9,773 nt of DNA from NCBI GenBank assembly GCA_027620595.1, contig JAQCDI010000068.1:1-9773 (forward strand), read 5' to 3'. The notes under the pieces were generated by a model that searched no databases, was not told the DNA's origin, and worked only from the letters and a program-made list of their open reading frames with translations. The DNA is from Bacteroidota bacterium (lineage in GTDB: Bacteria; Bacteroidota; Rhodothermia; Rhodothermales; UBA10348). Numbering within the stretch: the stretch's first letter is position 1; every line of letters begins with the position of its first letter. The position numbers were made by a program, and so were the translations under genes. This document shows positions 1-7,540 of the stretch, piece after piece.

Positions 1-1569
1 CCGGCCGTCAACCATGACCTCTTCGTGGTGTCGGACTTCCAGCGCAGCACTTTCTCGGATTCTCTGGACCTCGAACTGGCGCCGGGTACCCGACTGCTGC
101 TCACGCCGGTTGGCACCGATGGCCAGGGCAACCTGGCTGTGACCGATGTGCAGGTGCTCAGTCAGATTGTTTCCGAGGGGCAGCCCGTTCGATTCGAGCC
201 CACATTCACCAACCATGGGGAGGACCCGGTCCGCGGTCTGGTGGCTTCGTTGACCCTGGAAGGACAGCGCATCGGCCAGGCAACAGTCGACATCGAGGCC
301 CGCAGTCAGGCCACTGCCCGGTTCGTGGCCGCCCCGCGCAGTCAGGGTTGGCTCACGGGGTCGGTCCGCATTGATGACAACCGCTTCCTGTTCGACAATG
401 AACGTACATTTGCCCTGCATGTACCCGAGGAGCGGCACGTACTCCTCGTGCGGGGGGATGGCGCCGAAGCCCGGTACGTGCGGCTCGCCCTGTCGGGATC
501 CCTGTTCGAGGCGGGTTCGCGCTTCGTGACCGAGGAGATTGCCGAGACGGCCCTTTCTTCGGCCAATCTGGGGCAATGGGACAGCGTGGTCCTCGTCGGG
601 GTCTCGTCCCTGTCCTCCGGAGAGCGTGCGGCCCTCACGCAGTACCTGCGGGGTGGAGGGGGTGTGATGGTCTTTGCCGGGGACGCAGTCACCGTTGGCG
701 ACTTCAATGCCTGGTTCGACGACATGGGCGCGGGCGCCTACAGCGGCATCCGGGAAGTGGACGGAGCCGGCACGGCAGTCGGGGTGTTTGACCGCGTGGA
801 TGCCGACCACCCGCTGTTCGAAGGCATGTTTGCGCCCACGCCCGATGGCGCCCCTCCGACCCTCGAACAGCCCGTGCTCTTCCGCTCCCTGGATTACGTA
901 CCTGGCACGGGCAACGAGCAGACCGTCATCGGCCTGAGCGGGGGACGTCCGTTCCTTCAGGAGATCCGCGTTGATCAAGGATCCTTGTTGCTCTTCTCGG
1001 TCGAAGCAGGCGCTTCCTGGAGTGATTTCCCCGTCCGTGGTCTGTTCCTGCCGATGCTGCATCGTGCATTGGTATACCTTTCGGCCGGCGCCTCCGTGAT
1101 GGGCGAAACCATGGAGACCGGTTCGTCCATGCAGCTGCTCCTGCAGGGCGTGGCCTCCGGCGTGCAAATCACGGTGCAGGACTCCACGGGGACCTCGTTC
1201 CTGCCCGAGCAGCGGGACGTGTTCGGCGGCAAGGTGCTCACCCTGGCTGGCCCCTTCTTCCAGCCAGGGGTGTATGATGTGCTCGAAGGCGCGGACACCC
1301 GCCGCCGCGTGGTGGTCCACCCACCGGCTCCGGAGTCGGATCTGGCCCTGATGGACCCCGATGAGGCAGCTGCGCACCTGGCCACCCTCACCGACGCCGA
1401 GGTGGCCGTCCTGGACGTCTCGGTCTCTTCGGCCGCGCCGCTCGAGGAGCAGTTGCGCGAAGCCCGGACCGGGGTCGAATTGTGGAACGTCTTTTTGGCC
1501 CTCGCGTTGGCATTTTTACTTGCCGAGATGGTTGTCTCGCGGCAGTTCCGCCCAGAAGCAGCGGCCTGA
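1..1569 (+). CDS. BatA-like large membrane protein, 5' end missing
   Basis: The reading frame is open from the first base and runs to a TGA at 1567-1569, so 522 residues of the C-terminal part are visible and the true start lies outside the window. The first visible residues (HDLFVVSDFQRS) look like the end of a von Willebrand A-type fold, where a strand ending in SDFQ is usual in BatA-domain proteins. Next come a beta-rich CARDB/Ig-like region (about residues 45-140), a glutamine-amidotransferase-like alpha/beta domain with a GGGGVMVFAGD loop (about 145-345), another beta-rich segment, and one transmembrane helix near 491-512 (VELWNVFLALALAFLLAEM) followed by a short basic tail. The family usually has two N-terminal membrane helices, which would be upstream here. 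Its role is poorly defined: members often sit near MoxR ATPase and DUF58 genes and were linked to aerotolerance. The next gene starts 46 nt downstream. The family call is recognition of overall architecture, not a search. Confidence 0.72.
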   Translation, partial: PAVNHDLFVVSDFQRSTFSDSLDLELAPGTRLLLTPVGTDGQGNLAVTDVQVLSQIVSEGQPVRFEPTFTNHGEDPVRGLVASLTLEGQRIGQATVDIEARSQATARFVAAPRSQGWLTGSVRIDDNRFLFDNERTFALHVPEERHVLLVRGDGAEARYVRLALSGSLFEAGSRFVTEEIAETALSSANLGQWDSVVLVGVSSLSSGERAALTQYLRGGGGVMVFAGDAVTVGDFNAWFDDMGAGAYSGIREVDGAGTAVGVFDRVDADHPLFEGMFAPTPDGAPPTLEQPVLFRSLDYVPGTGNEQTVIGLSGGRPFLQEIRVDQGSLLLFSVEAGASWSDFPVRGLFLPMLHRALVYLSAGASVMGETMETGSSMQLLLQGVASGVQITVQDSTGTSFLPEQRDVFGGKVLTLAGPFFQPGVYDVLEGADTRRRVVVHPPAPESDLALMDPDEAAAHLATLTDAEVAVLDVSVSSAAPLEEQLREARTGVELWNVFLALALAFLLAEMVVSRQFRPEAAA

Positions 1570-1615
1570 TTCCAGACAGGAATCGGGGGCCCTCCACTCC
1601 TCGATCCCGCCCGCC

Positions 1616-2179
1616 GTGTTCAATACCCTACATACGGTCCTGGTGATTTCCTTCGTCGCCGTGACAGGAGGGTTGCTGGCCATGACACTCATGCAGCGTC
1701 TGCGTGTGCGCGGGATCCGTATGACGTGGCTTTCGGCCTCCCGCACGTCCTTGCCCGTCTGGCCCACCGTGTTCATGGGGGTGGTCCTGGTGTTCCTGCT
1801 CTATTCCCGAAACACGGTTTCGCCCGTGTCCCCGCTGGTTTTCCTGGGCTACTTCACCGGCGGTATGCTCTGGTTCGTTTCCGTCGTCCTGTCGGCGGCT
1901 GTCGTGGTCACCGAGTATGGCATCCTTCCCGAAGCCGGCCGCAGCGACGAGGCCGTCGGTTGGGGCCAGATCTTTGACTATTTCGAAGTGGAAGACCACA
2001 AGCGGGTCCATTTCGCCTTCATGTATCAGGATTTCCTGGGCGAACGCAAGCGCCTGGACCTGAACGTTCCCCTGCAGCATGCCGAGCGATTCCGCCGCAT
2101 GGTGCGTGCCAAACTCGATGGGCCCATGGAAGGCACCGTGGAGCGGATCCGGCACGGCCAGGCCCTCGGAAACCGGTAA
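1616..2179 (+). CDS. three-pass membrane protein, DUF5673-like
   Basis: This gene encodes 187 residues if it starts at GTG 1616. That is the only standard start in the frame shortly upstream of the first hydrophobic segment; ATG 1682 would cut that segment off. Hydrophobic stretches at about residues 6-26, 50-64 and 74-98 predict three membrane helices. The C-terminal half is soluble and contains an aromatic-rich pattern (WGQIFDYFEVEDHKRVHFAF, then a basic stretch, then LDLNVPLQHAERFRRMV). I associate this pattern with DUF5673, a domain of unknown function found after short membrane anchors. It lies 46 nt after the BatA-like gene in the same direction, so the two may be co-transcribed, and the soluble domain probably faces the cytoplasm. 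No catalytic motif is visible, and I would not assign a function. The gene itself is likely real: the protein has coherent composition and ends just before hflX. Confidence 0.68.
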   Translation: MFNTLHTVLVISFVAVTGGLLAMTLMQRLRVRGIRMTWLSASRTSLPVWPTVFMGVVLVFLLYSRNTVSPVSPLVFLGYFTGGMLWFVSVVLSAAVVVTEYGILPEAGRSDEAVGWGQIFDYFEVEDHKRVHFAFMYQDFLGERKRLDLNVPLQHAERFRRMVRAKLDGPMEGTVERIRHGQALGNR

Positions 2180-2271
2180 CTGCAATCACCAGTCTGTGGT
2201 TTACGCCCATTTTCAGCCCCAACGAGCAACGTTTCGAGACCCGAGAAGAAGGCAGGGAGCGCGCCCTGCTG
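2180..2271 (+). other. probable missing 5' end of hflX coding region
   Basis: The hflX frame stays open through this stretch and encodes a plausible HflX N-terminus (NEQRFETREEG, then RERALL) immediately before the GTG at 2272. Candidate non-standard starts in frame are ATC 2185, CTG 2194 and ATT 2209, adding 29, 26 or 21 residues. There is no ATG between 2132 and 2272 in any frame. A GTG at 2196 is one frame away, so a single base error or a frameshift could also explain the missing start. The coding character is seen directly. The choice of start is inference. Confidence 0.5.
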
Positions 2272-3561
2272 GTGGGTGTCGTACTTCCAGGAGTGGATCG
2301 GCAGGACGTCGACGATTCCCTCAGTGAACTGGCCCTTCTGGCCGACACGGCCGGCGCCGACGTCATCGGATCCATTGTGCAGTCGGTCCAGCGGATCAAC
2401 GTGGCCACCTATGTCGGTACCGGCAAGGTGGAAGAGATCCGTCAGGCCGTTGAGGAAATGGACATCGACCTGGTCATTTTCGATGACGATCTGAGCAACG
2501 TGCAGGTCCGCAACGTGGAGCGCGAAATCAGCTGCAAGCTGCTGGACCGCTCCGCCTTGATCCTGGACATCTTTGCCCGCAACGCCCGGACGGCCACGGC
2601 CAAGACCCAGGTCGAACTGGCCCAACTCGAGTACCTGCTGCCCCGCCTGACCCGCCACTGGACCCACCTTTCCCGCCAGAAGGGGGGGATCGGGATGCGC
2701 GGACCCGGAGAAACGCAGATCGAGACGGACCGCCGTTTGATCGGGATGCGGATCTCCTCGCTCAAGGACCGGCTGGAAAAAATCGACAAACAGCGTACGA
2801 CGCAGCGCAAGGGCCGCACCAAATTCACCCGCATCTCGCTGGTCGGATACACCAACGCCGGCAAGTCCACGCTCATGAACGAGATGGCCGGTGCTGGCGT
2901 CCTGGCCGAGAACCGCCTCTTTGCCACGCTCGATTCGACGACGCGAACGGTGGACATTGCTCCGGGAAGGGAGGTGTTGCTCTCGGACACGGTTGGGTTC
3001 ATCCGCAAACTGCCGCACCGCCTGATCGAGAGCTTCAAGAGCACGCTCGACGAGGTGCGCGAGTCGGATATCCTGCTCCATGTCCTCGATGCTTCCCACC
3101 GGGCATGGCGTGAGCATATGCAGGTGGTCCGTGAGACGCTCGAGGAACTCGGGGTCCGGGACAAGCCCGTCCTGCTGGTCTTCAACAAGATCGATGCCAT
3201 CGACGAACCCGAAACCCTGTTGGCACTTCGCAGGGAGTACCCCGATGCCGCTTTCGTCTCGGGATTGAGGGGCATCGGACTGAGCGAGCTGCAGGCACAG
3301 ATCCTGGAGCTGATCGACGCCGGCTTCGAATCCGAACGGGCGCTCATTCCGGTCACCGATCAGAAGGCCATTGCGCACATCCACCGCGTGGCGGAGGTCC
3401 TGGAGGAAACCTACACCTGGGGAAAAGTGCCCTACGAGTATGAAACGCAGGGCGTCGTGCTGCTGCGTTACCGCGTGGCACCGCGCTACGCTGCCGATCT
3501 GCAGGCCCTGGTCCAGCGCTACCGTGATCTTCGACTCCTCGAGGACGAACCTCAGGGGTGA
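2272..3561 (+). CDS. hflX: GTPase HflX, ribosome-associated
   Basis: This is an HflX-family GTPase that binds the 50S subunit and, in species studied, splits stalled or hibernating ribosomes after stress. From GTG 2272 it has 429 residues. Order of parts: an N-terminal HflX domain with VGTGKVEEI and LDRSALILDIFARNA; the linker signature GGIGMRGPGETQIETDRR (about residues 137-154); then the G domain with G1 GYTNAGKST (192-200), G3 DTVGF (239-243), G4 NKID (305-308) and a G5-like VSGLRG. A C-terminal HflX domain of about 85 residues follows. All nucleotide-binding motifs are intact. The start is doubtful: the frame upstream reads RFETREEGRERALLVGVV, and RALLVGV is the conserved first strand of the family, yet the frame has no ATG, GTG or TTG between the stop at 1975 and GTG 2272. 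A purine run AGGGAG lies 12 nt before the GTG. A rare start such as CTG 2194 or ATT 2209 would restore the full domain. Confidence 0.95.
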   Translation: MGVVLPGVDRQDVDDSLSELALLADTAGADVIGSIVQSVQRINVATYVGTGKVEEIRQAVEEMDIDLVIFDDDLSNVQVRNVEREISCKLLDRSALILDIFARNARTATAKTQVELAQLEYLLPRLTRHWTHLSRQKGGIGMRGPGETQIETDRRLIGMRISSLKDRLEKIDKQRTTQRKGRTKFTRISLVGYTNAGKSTLMNEMAGAGVLAENRLFATLDSTTRTVDIAPGREVLLSDTVGFIRKLPHRLIESFKSTLDEVRESDILLHVLDASHRAWREHMQVVRETLEELGVRDKPVLLVFNKIDAIDEPETLLALRREYPDAAFVSGLRGIGLSELQAQILELIDAGFESERALIPVTDQKAIAHIHRVAEVLEETYTWGKVPYEYETQGVVLLRYRVAPRYAADLQALVQRYRDLRLLEDEPQG

Positions 3562-3600
3562 GCACCCTGCGTAGGCTGGATTGGACACCCTGGCGGCATG

Positions 3601-3628
3601 AATTGCCGACCGAACAGGGCAATTTTTC
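3601..3628 (+). terminator. hairpin plus T-run downstream of hflX
   Basis: AATTGCC (3601-3607) and GGCAATT (3618-3624) form a perfect 7-bp stem with a 10-nt loop. T residues follow directly (five in a row from 3623, two of them in the stem), then a pyrimidine-rich stretch CGTCTTCTTCCTT. It begins 40 nt after the hflX stop, as expected for an intrinsic terminator, though only three of seven pairs are GC, so strength may be moderate. Confidence 0.6.
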
Positions 3629-3669
3629 GTCTTCTTCCTTCCATTTCCATGTCTGAATTGGGTGAATCG

Positions 3670-3675
3670 TATACT
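3670..3675 (+). promoter_or_regulatory. possible -10-like box upstream of the CBS gene
   Basis: TATACT lies 68 nt before the CBS-gene ATG, downstream of the hflX terminator, in an A/T-richer patch of an otherwise GC-rich region. No convincing -35 partner is visible at 16-18 nt (TTCCAT is 19 nt upstream), and the Bacteroidota-type TAnnTTTG box is absent. The position suits a promoter, but the sequence support is weak. Confidence 0.2.
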
Positions 3676-3718
3676 GGAGCGGGTACAGGGCGGGAACGGC
3701 ACGGGAATTGCCCGATTC

Positions 3719-3751
3719 ATGGCCGAACGCTTTCCACCGTTATATGGGTGA
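3719..3751 (+). other. candidate 10-codon leader ORF overlapping the CBS gene start
   Basis: An ATG at 3719 opens a ten-residue reading frame (MAERFPPLYG) that ends at TGA 3749-3751. It overlaps the CBS-gene ATG (3744) by 8 nt in another frame. This arrangement permits translational coupling. There is no other evidence that it is translated, and an ORF this short is easily produced by chance. Confidence 0.18.
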
Positions 3752-4412
3752 CCCCTTGACCGTCGCCGACCTCATCAGCACTTCCACCCCTCCGCTGCAG
3801 CCGGAAGACTCCGTCGAGTACGGGCTCGGACTGTTGATGGAACTTCGGGTCCGGCATTTGCCGGTCGTGTCCCATGATGGGCACTTGCTCGGATTGTTGT
3901 CCGAGGAGATGCTGCTGGATGCCGAATCCCCGGCCACACAGATCGGTACGCTGCTGGGCCCCGCCCCGGTTTCCATCTCGCACCGCGTGCACGTTTTCGA
4001 GGCCACCAAGGTCATGATGGATCATGATCTGACCCTGGTCCCCGTTGTGGACGACGAGCGCCGGTTCCGCGGCATCGTGCGTCGCCACGACATGTTCGAG
4101 CGGTTCGCCCGAATGCTGGCCACACAGGAAAGCGGCGCCATCGTGGCCCTGGAAGTCGAACGACGGGACCTCTCACTCTCGAAGATCATCTACGTCATCG
4201 AGCAAAACGACGTCAAGGTGCTCTCGCTCTCGACGGAAGCTCACGGGGATCGGGTGGGCGTAACCATCAAACTCAACGTCAAGGATGCCACCCGCGTCCG
4301 GCACCTCCTCGAACACCACGGATACCCGGTGGTGGCCGCTTTCGGCGAGGAAGAAGACGCCGAGGACCTCCTGGACCGTGTCCAGGAATTCATGCGCTAT
4401 CTCGAGGCGTGA
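3744..4412 (+). CDS. CBS-domain pair protein with ACT-like C-terminus
   Basis: From ATG 3744 this is a 222-residue soluble protein. An in-frame TTG at 3708 would add 12 residues, but the ATG starts just before the conserved LTVADLIS opening of the first CBS domain and is preferred. CBS1 spans about residues 5-60 (LRVRHLPVV, LLGLLSEEML) and CBS2 about 68-123 (MMDHDLTLVPVVDDERRFRGIV), together a Bateman module that typically senses adenosine nucleotides. Residues about 145-200 (KIIYVIEQNDVKVLSLST, then VTIKLNVKDATRVRHLLEHHGYPVVAAF) have the beta-alpha-beta pattern of an ACT-like ligand-binding domain. The tail is acidic (GEEEDAEDLL). No enzyme domain is attached, so a sensor or regulatory role is likely, but the partner is unknown. 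The gene is flanked by terminator-like hairpins on both sides, which suggests a single-gene unit. Similar CBS-ACT proteins are known in Bacteroidota. Confidence 0.85.
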   Translation: MGDPLTVADLISTSTPPLQPEDSVEYGLGLLMELRVRHLPVVSHDGHLLGLLSEEMLLDAESPATQIGTLLGPAPVSISHRVHVFEATKVMMDHDLTLVPVVDDERRFRGIVRRHDMFERFARMLATQESGAIVALEVERRDLSLSKIIYVIEQNDVKVLSLSTEAHGDRVGVTIKLNVKDATRVRHLLEHHGYPVVAAFGEEEDAEDLLDRVQEFMRYLEA

Positions 4413-4447
4413 TTTCCGCGGCCCACGGGCTGCGTGAAGGATTATCC

Positions 4448-4493
4448 AACCCCGATGTGGAATCGATTCCGGTCGATTTCCAGCGGGGTTTTT
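4448..4493 (+). terminator. compound hairpin terminator between CBS gene and gyrB
   Basis: The outer stem is AACCCCG (4448-4454) paired with CGGGGTT (4484-4490), 7 bp and perfect, running into a run of five T residues (4489-4493). Inside it, TGGAA and TCGA (4458-4466) pair with TCGA, one bulged T, and TTCCA (4473-4482) around a six-base loop TTCCGG. The structure starts 35 nt after the CBS-gene stop and ends about 80 nt before gyrB. It fits a strong Rho-independent terminator separating the two genes. Confidence 0.78.
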
Positions 4494-4575
4494 CGTATTT
4501 TATCGGAATGGATCGGCCCCGCACTCGGGCCATCCTTCCGCCTTTCTGCCAGCCAACACCCCGGAACCCTTCCAC

Positions 4576-6516
4576 ATGGCCGAGTCCCTCGAACAGAAGC
4601 AATACGGTGCCTCCAATATCCAGGTCCTTGAAGGCCTGGAAGCGGTCCGCAAACGCCCCGCGATGTATATCGGGGATGTGGGCTTCCGCGGTCTCCATCA
4701 CCTGGTCTACGAGGTGGTGGACAACTCCATCGACGAGGCGCTTGCCGGCCACTGCGACACGATCCACGTGACCATCCACGAGGACGGATCGGTTTCGGTG
4801 CGGGACAACGGCCGCGGTATCCCGGTGGACCTGCATCCCAAGGAACAGCGCTCCGCGCTCGAAGTGGTCATGACCACGCTGCACGCCGGGGGCAAGTTCG
4901 ACAAGGACACCTACAAGGTTTCCGGGGGTCTGCACGGCGTCGGGGTATCCTGCGTCAACGCCCTTTCGCACCGGCTTGAGGCCACGATCTGGAAGAATGA
5001 CGCCGTCTGGCACCAGGTCTACGCCTATGGCGTGCCCGAAGCCCCGGTGGCCAAGGTCCGGGACATGACCAACGACGAGGCCAATGGAACGCTGGTACGT
5101 TTCTGGCCCGATGGGGGCATTTTCCAGAGTACCGAGTACCGCTTTGATACCCTGGCCGACCGCCTGCGGGAGCTGGCCTACCTGAACAAGCAGGTCACGA
5201 TCACGATCACCGACTTGCGCGAAGCGGAGGGCCTCGAAGAGGTCTACCATTTCGAGGGCGGCATCGTGGAGTTCGTGGACTACCTCGACGAGACGCGCGA
5301 GCCGATCCACGAAGAGACCATCTTCATTTCGGACGAGGACGCGGAAGTACCCGTCGAAATGGCGATGCGATACAACAGCGGGTACACAGAGAACATCCTC
5401 TCCTTCGTCAACAACATCAACACGCACGAGGGCGGTACCCACGTTTCGGGTTTCCGCCGCGCGCTGACGCGTACGCTCAAGACGTACGCCGAGAAGAACG
5501 GCCTGCTCAAGAACCTCAAGATCGACCTTTCGGGAGAGGACTTCCGCGAGGGCATCACGGTCGTGCTTTCGGTAAAGGTGGCCGAGCCTCAGTTCGAGGG
5601 ACAGACCAAGACCAAGCTGGGCAACTCCGAAATCCAGGGCGCGGTCGAGTCCCTGGTGGCCGAGAAGCTGGCCGACTGGTTGGAGGATCACCCGAAAGAA
5701 TCCAAGCGCATCGTGGACAAGGTGGCCCTGGCCGCGCAGGCCCGCCATGCCGCCCGTCGCGCACGCGAACTCGTGCAGCGCAAGAACGCCTTCTCGAGCG
5801 GCGGCCTGCCCGGCAAACTGGCCGATTGTTCGTCCCGCACGCCCGAGGAATGCGAACTCTACCTGGTCGAGGGGGACTCGGCCGGTGGAAGCGCCAAACA
5901 GGCCCGCGACCGCCACTTCCAGGCCATCCTGCCCCTGCGCGGCAAGATCCTGAACGTGGAAAAAGCCCGGCTCGACAAGATCCTGGCCAACGAGGAGATC
6001 AAGAACATCGTGACGGCGCTCGGCACGGGTCTCGGCGTGGGCGAATACGATTTCGAGCCGGAAAAACTGCGCTACCACAAGATCATCGTCATGACCGACG
6101 CCGACGTGGACGGCGCGCACATCCGTACGCTGCTGCTCACGTTCCTCTACCGCCAGATGCGCCTTCTCGTCGAAAAAGGCTTCGTCTACGTGGCCCAGCC
6201 GCCGCTCTACAAGGCCAAGCGCGGAAAGCAGGAACGCTACTGCTGGACCGAGGAGGAGCTCAAGGTGGCCCTGGCCGAACTGGAAGGGGACACGAAGCAG
6301 AAAGCCACGATCCAGCGCTACAAAGGTCTCGGGGAGATGAACCCGGAACAGCTCTGGGAAACCACGATGGATCCCCAGCGGCGCATGCTGCAGCGCGTCA
6401 CGATCGAGGATGCGGCCGCTGCCGACCGCATTTTCAGCACCCTCATGGGGGATGCCGTCGAGCCGCGCCGCAAGTTCATCGAGCGCAACGCCAAGTACGC
6501 CACCATCGACGTCTGA
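4576..6516 (+). CDS. gyrB: DNA gyrase subunit B
   Basis: This encodes the ATPase subunit of DNA gyrase, which with GyrA introduces negative supercoils. At 646 residues it is the short GyrB form, without the long insert of proteobacterial GyrB. The GHKL ATPase motifs are intact: EVVDNSIDEA (46-55, catalytic Glu46 and Mg-binding Asn50), DNGRGIPV (77-84) and GGLHGVG (117-123). A transducer domain follows, then the Toprim domain with EGDSAGGSAKQARDRHFQAI (Glu432) and DADVDGAHI (Asp508, Asp510, Asp512). The C-terminal GyrA-binding region has QRYKGLGEMNPEQLWETTMD and ends PRRKFIERNAKYATIDV, so the protein is complete. GKILNVEKA after PLR favours GyrB over ParE. ATG 4576 gives the usual N-terminus, with no Shine-Dalgarno sequence before it. 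It has its own intergenic region behind a strong terminator, so its promoter is probably within 4494-4575, but I cannot pick a convincing box. Confidence 0.98.
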   Translation: MAESLEQKQYGASNIQVLEGLEAVRKRPAMYIGDVGFRGLHHLVYEVVDNSIDEALAGHCDTIHVTIHEDGSVSVRDNGRGIPVDLHPKEQRSALEVVMTTLHAGGKFDKDTYKVSGGLHGVGVSCVNALSHRLEATIWKNDAVWHQVYAYGVPEAPVAKVRDMTNDEANGTLVRFWPDGGIFQSTEYRFDTLADRLRELAYLNKQVTITITDLREAEGLEEVYHFEGGIVEFVDYLDETREPIHEETIFISDEDAEVPVEMAMRYNSGYTENILSFVNNINTHEGGTHVSGFRRALTRTLKTYAEKNGLLKNLKIDLSGEDFREGITVVLSVKVAEPQFEGQTKTKLGNSEIQGAVESLVAEKLADWLEDHPKESKRIVDKVALAAQARHAARRARELVQRKNAFSSGGLPGKLADCSSRTPEECELYLVEGDSAGGSAKQARDRHFQAILPLRGKILNVEKARLDKILANEEIKNIVTALGTGLGVGEYDFEPEKLRYHKIIVMTDADVDGAHIRTLLLTFLYRQMRLLVEKGFVYVAQPPLYKAKRGKQERYCWTEEELKVALAELEGDTKQKATIQRYKGLGEMNPEQLWETTMDPQRRMLQRVTIEDAAAADRIFSTLMGDAVEPRRKFIERNAKYATIDV

Positions 6517-6522
6517 GCGCGG

Positions 6523-6536
6523 TCGGGACGTCCCGA
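6523..6536. repeat. 14-bp perfect palindrome just after gyrB
   Basis: TCGGGACGTCCCGA is its own reverse complement and begins 6 nt after the gyrB stop, ending 20 nt before the next gene's ATG. There is no T-run, so it does not look like an intrinsic terminator. It could be a protein-binding site, a processing hairpin or chance. Confidence 0.6.
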
Positions 6537-6556
6537 TTCGCGTCCGGGCCATCACC

Positions 6557-7540
6557 ATGTCCGACGCACCCGAACCCCGGCTGAGCATCATCGTCCCCCT
6601 GCTGGACGAGGAAGGGTCCATCCCGGAGCTGGCGGATCGGATCCGTCGTGCCTGTGATGGCGCCGGGATGACCTTTGAGGTCTGGTTTGTCGATGATGGG
6701 TCCTCCGACGGGACGTGGAAAGCCGTCCAGACGCTCCACGCCGCGGATCCCCGGTTCGCCGGGCTGCGGTTCCGGCGCAATTACGGCAAGTCGGCGGCCC
6801 TCGCCGTGGGTTTCGAACGGGCCCGCGGCCAGTACGTGATCACAATGGACGGGGACCTGCAGGACGACCCGGCCGAGATTCCGGGTCTGGTGGCGGTGCT
6901 CGAATCGGGATACGATCTGGTCAGCGGCTGGAAGAAGAAACGTCACGACCCCCTCTCGAAGACCATCCCGAGCCGGTTCTTCAATCTCGTGACCCGGCGC
7001 ATTGCAGGGATCCCGCTGCACGACTTCAATTGCGGGCTGAAGGCGTATCGCAACGAAGTGGTCAAGGCGGTCAAGGTCTATGGGGAACTGCACCGCTACA
7101 TCCCGCTCCTGGCCAAGTGGGAAGGGTTCGAGCGCATCACGGAGAAGGAAGTGCAGCACCACCCACGGCGGCACGGCGCCACGAAATTCGGTTTCGAGCG
7201 CTTCCTGCGCGGATTCCTGGATCTGCTGACAGTGACGTTCCTGACGCGGTTTGCCTCCCGTCCCATGCACTTCTTCGGCACATTCGGCACACTGGCCTTC
7301 ACGGCAGGCTTCCTGATCAGTCTGTGGATCTCGGTGGACAAGCTTGTCTTCGGGCATCCCATCGGAGACCGCCCACTCCTCCTGCTCGGTATCATGATGA
7401 TCCTGGTCGGCGTGCAGATGTTCACGACGGGCCTGATCGGCCAGATGATCGTGGAACCCCGCATGCAGCGCACCGACACGCTGCAGATCACCGAAACCCT
7501 GGTCGCCGCGCCGGCTTCGGACGCCCGGCTCCATGCCTGA
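6557..7540 (+). CDS. family 2 glycosyltransferase, DPM1/GtrB-like
   Basis: A 327-residue GT-A-fold enzyme that probably transfers a sugar from a nucleotide donor to a polyprenyl phosphate on the cytoplasmic face of the membrane. Visible motifs are LSIIVPLLDEEGSI (9-22), FVDDGSSDGTW (44-54), RNYGKSAAL (74-82), the metal-binding DGDLQDDP (98-105) and HDFNCGLKAYR (155-165), all typical of the DPM1/GtrB/ArnC branch of GT2. Two C-terminal membrane helices (about 238-262 and 273-297) match the GtrB-type architecture. ATG 6557 places the first strand eight residues in, as usual; the frame is open further upstream only as gyrB overlap. It starts 40 nt after gyrB, so read-through from gyrB is possible despite the palindrome between them. 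The downstream gene overlaps by 8 nt, implying a shared transcript. The sugar and acceptor cannot be read from sequence, and no GtrA-type flippase is present. Confidence 0.9.
   Translation: MSDAPEPRLSIIVPLLDEEGSIPELADRIRRACDGAGMTFEVWFVDDGSSDGTWKAVQTLHAADPRFAGLRFRRNYGKSAALAVGFERARGQYVITMDGDLQDDPAEIPGLVAVLESGYDLVSGWKKKRHDPLSKTIPSRFFNLVTRRIAGIPLHDFNCGLKAYRNEVVKAVKVYGELHRYIPLLAKWEGFERITEKEVQHHPRRHGATKFGFERFLRGFLDLLTVTFLTRFASRPMHFFGTFGTLAFTAGFLISLWISVDKLVFGHPIGDRPLLLLGIMMILVGVQMFTTGLIGQMIVEPRMQRTDTLQITETLVAAPASDARLHA

Noticed and set aside
2026..3720. 564-codon open frame on the - strand opposite hflX
   Set aside because: Same artefact: hflX on the + strand carries every family motif, and the antisense product is low-complexity with no family resemblance.
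4390..6780. 796-codon open frame on the - strand opposite gyrB
   Set aside because: It lies antisense to an unmistakable gyrB, has no recognisable domain, and long antisense frames are expected from GC-biased third codon positions.
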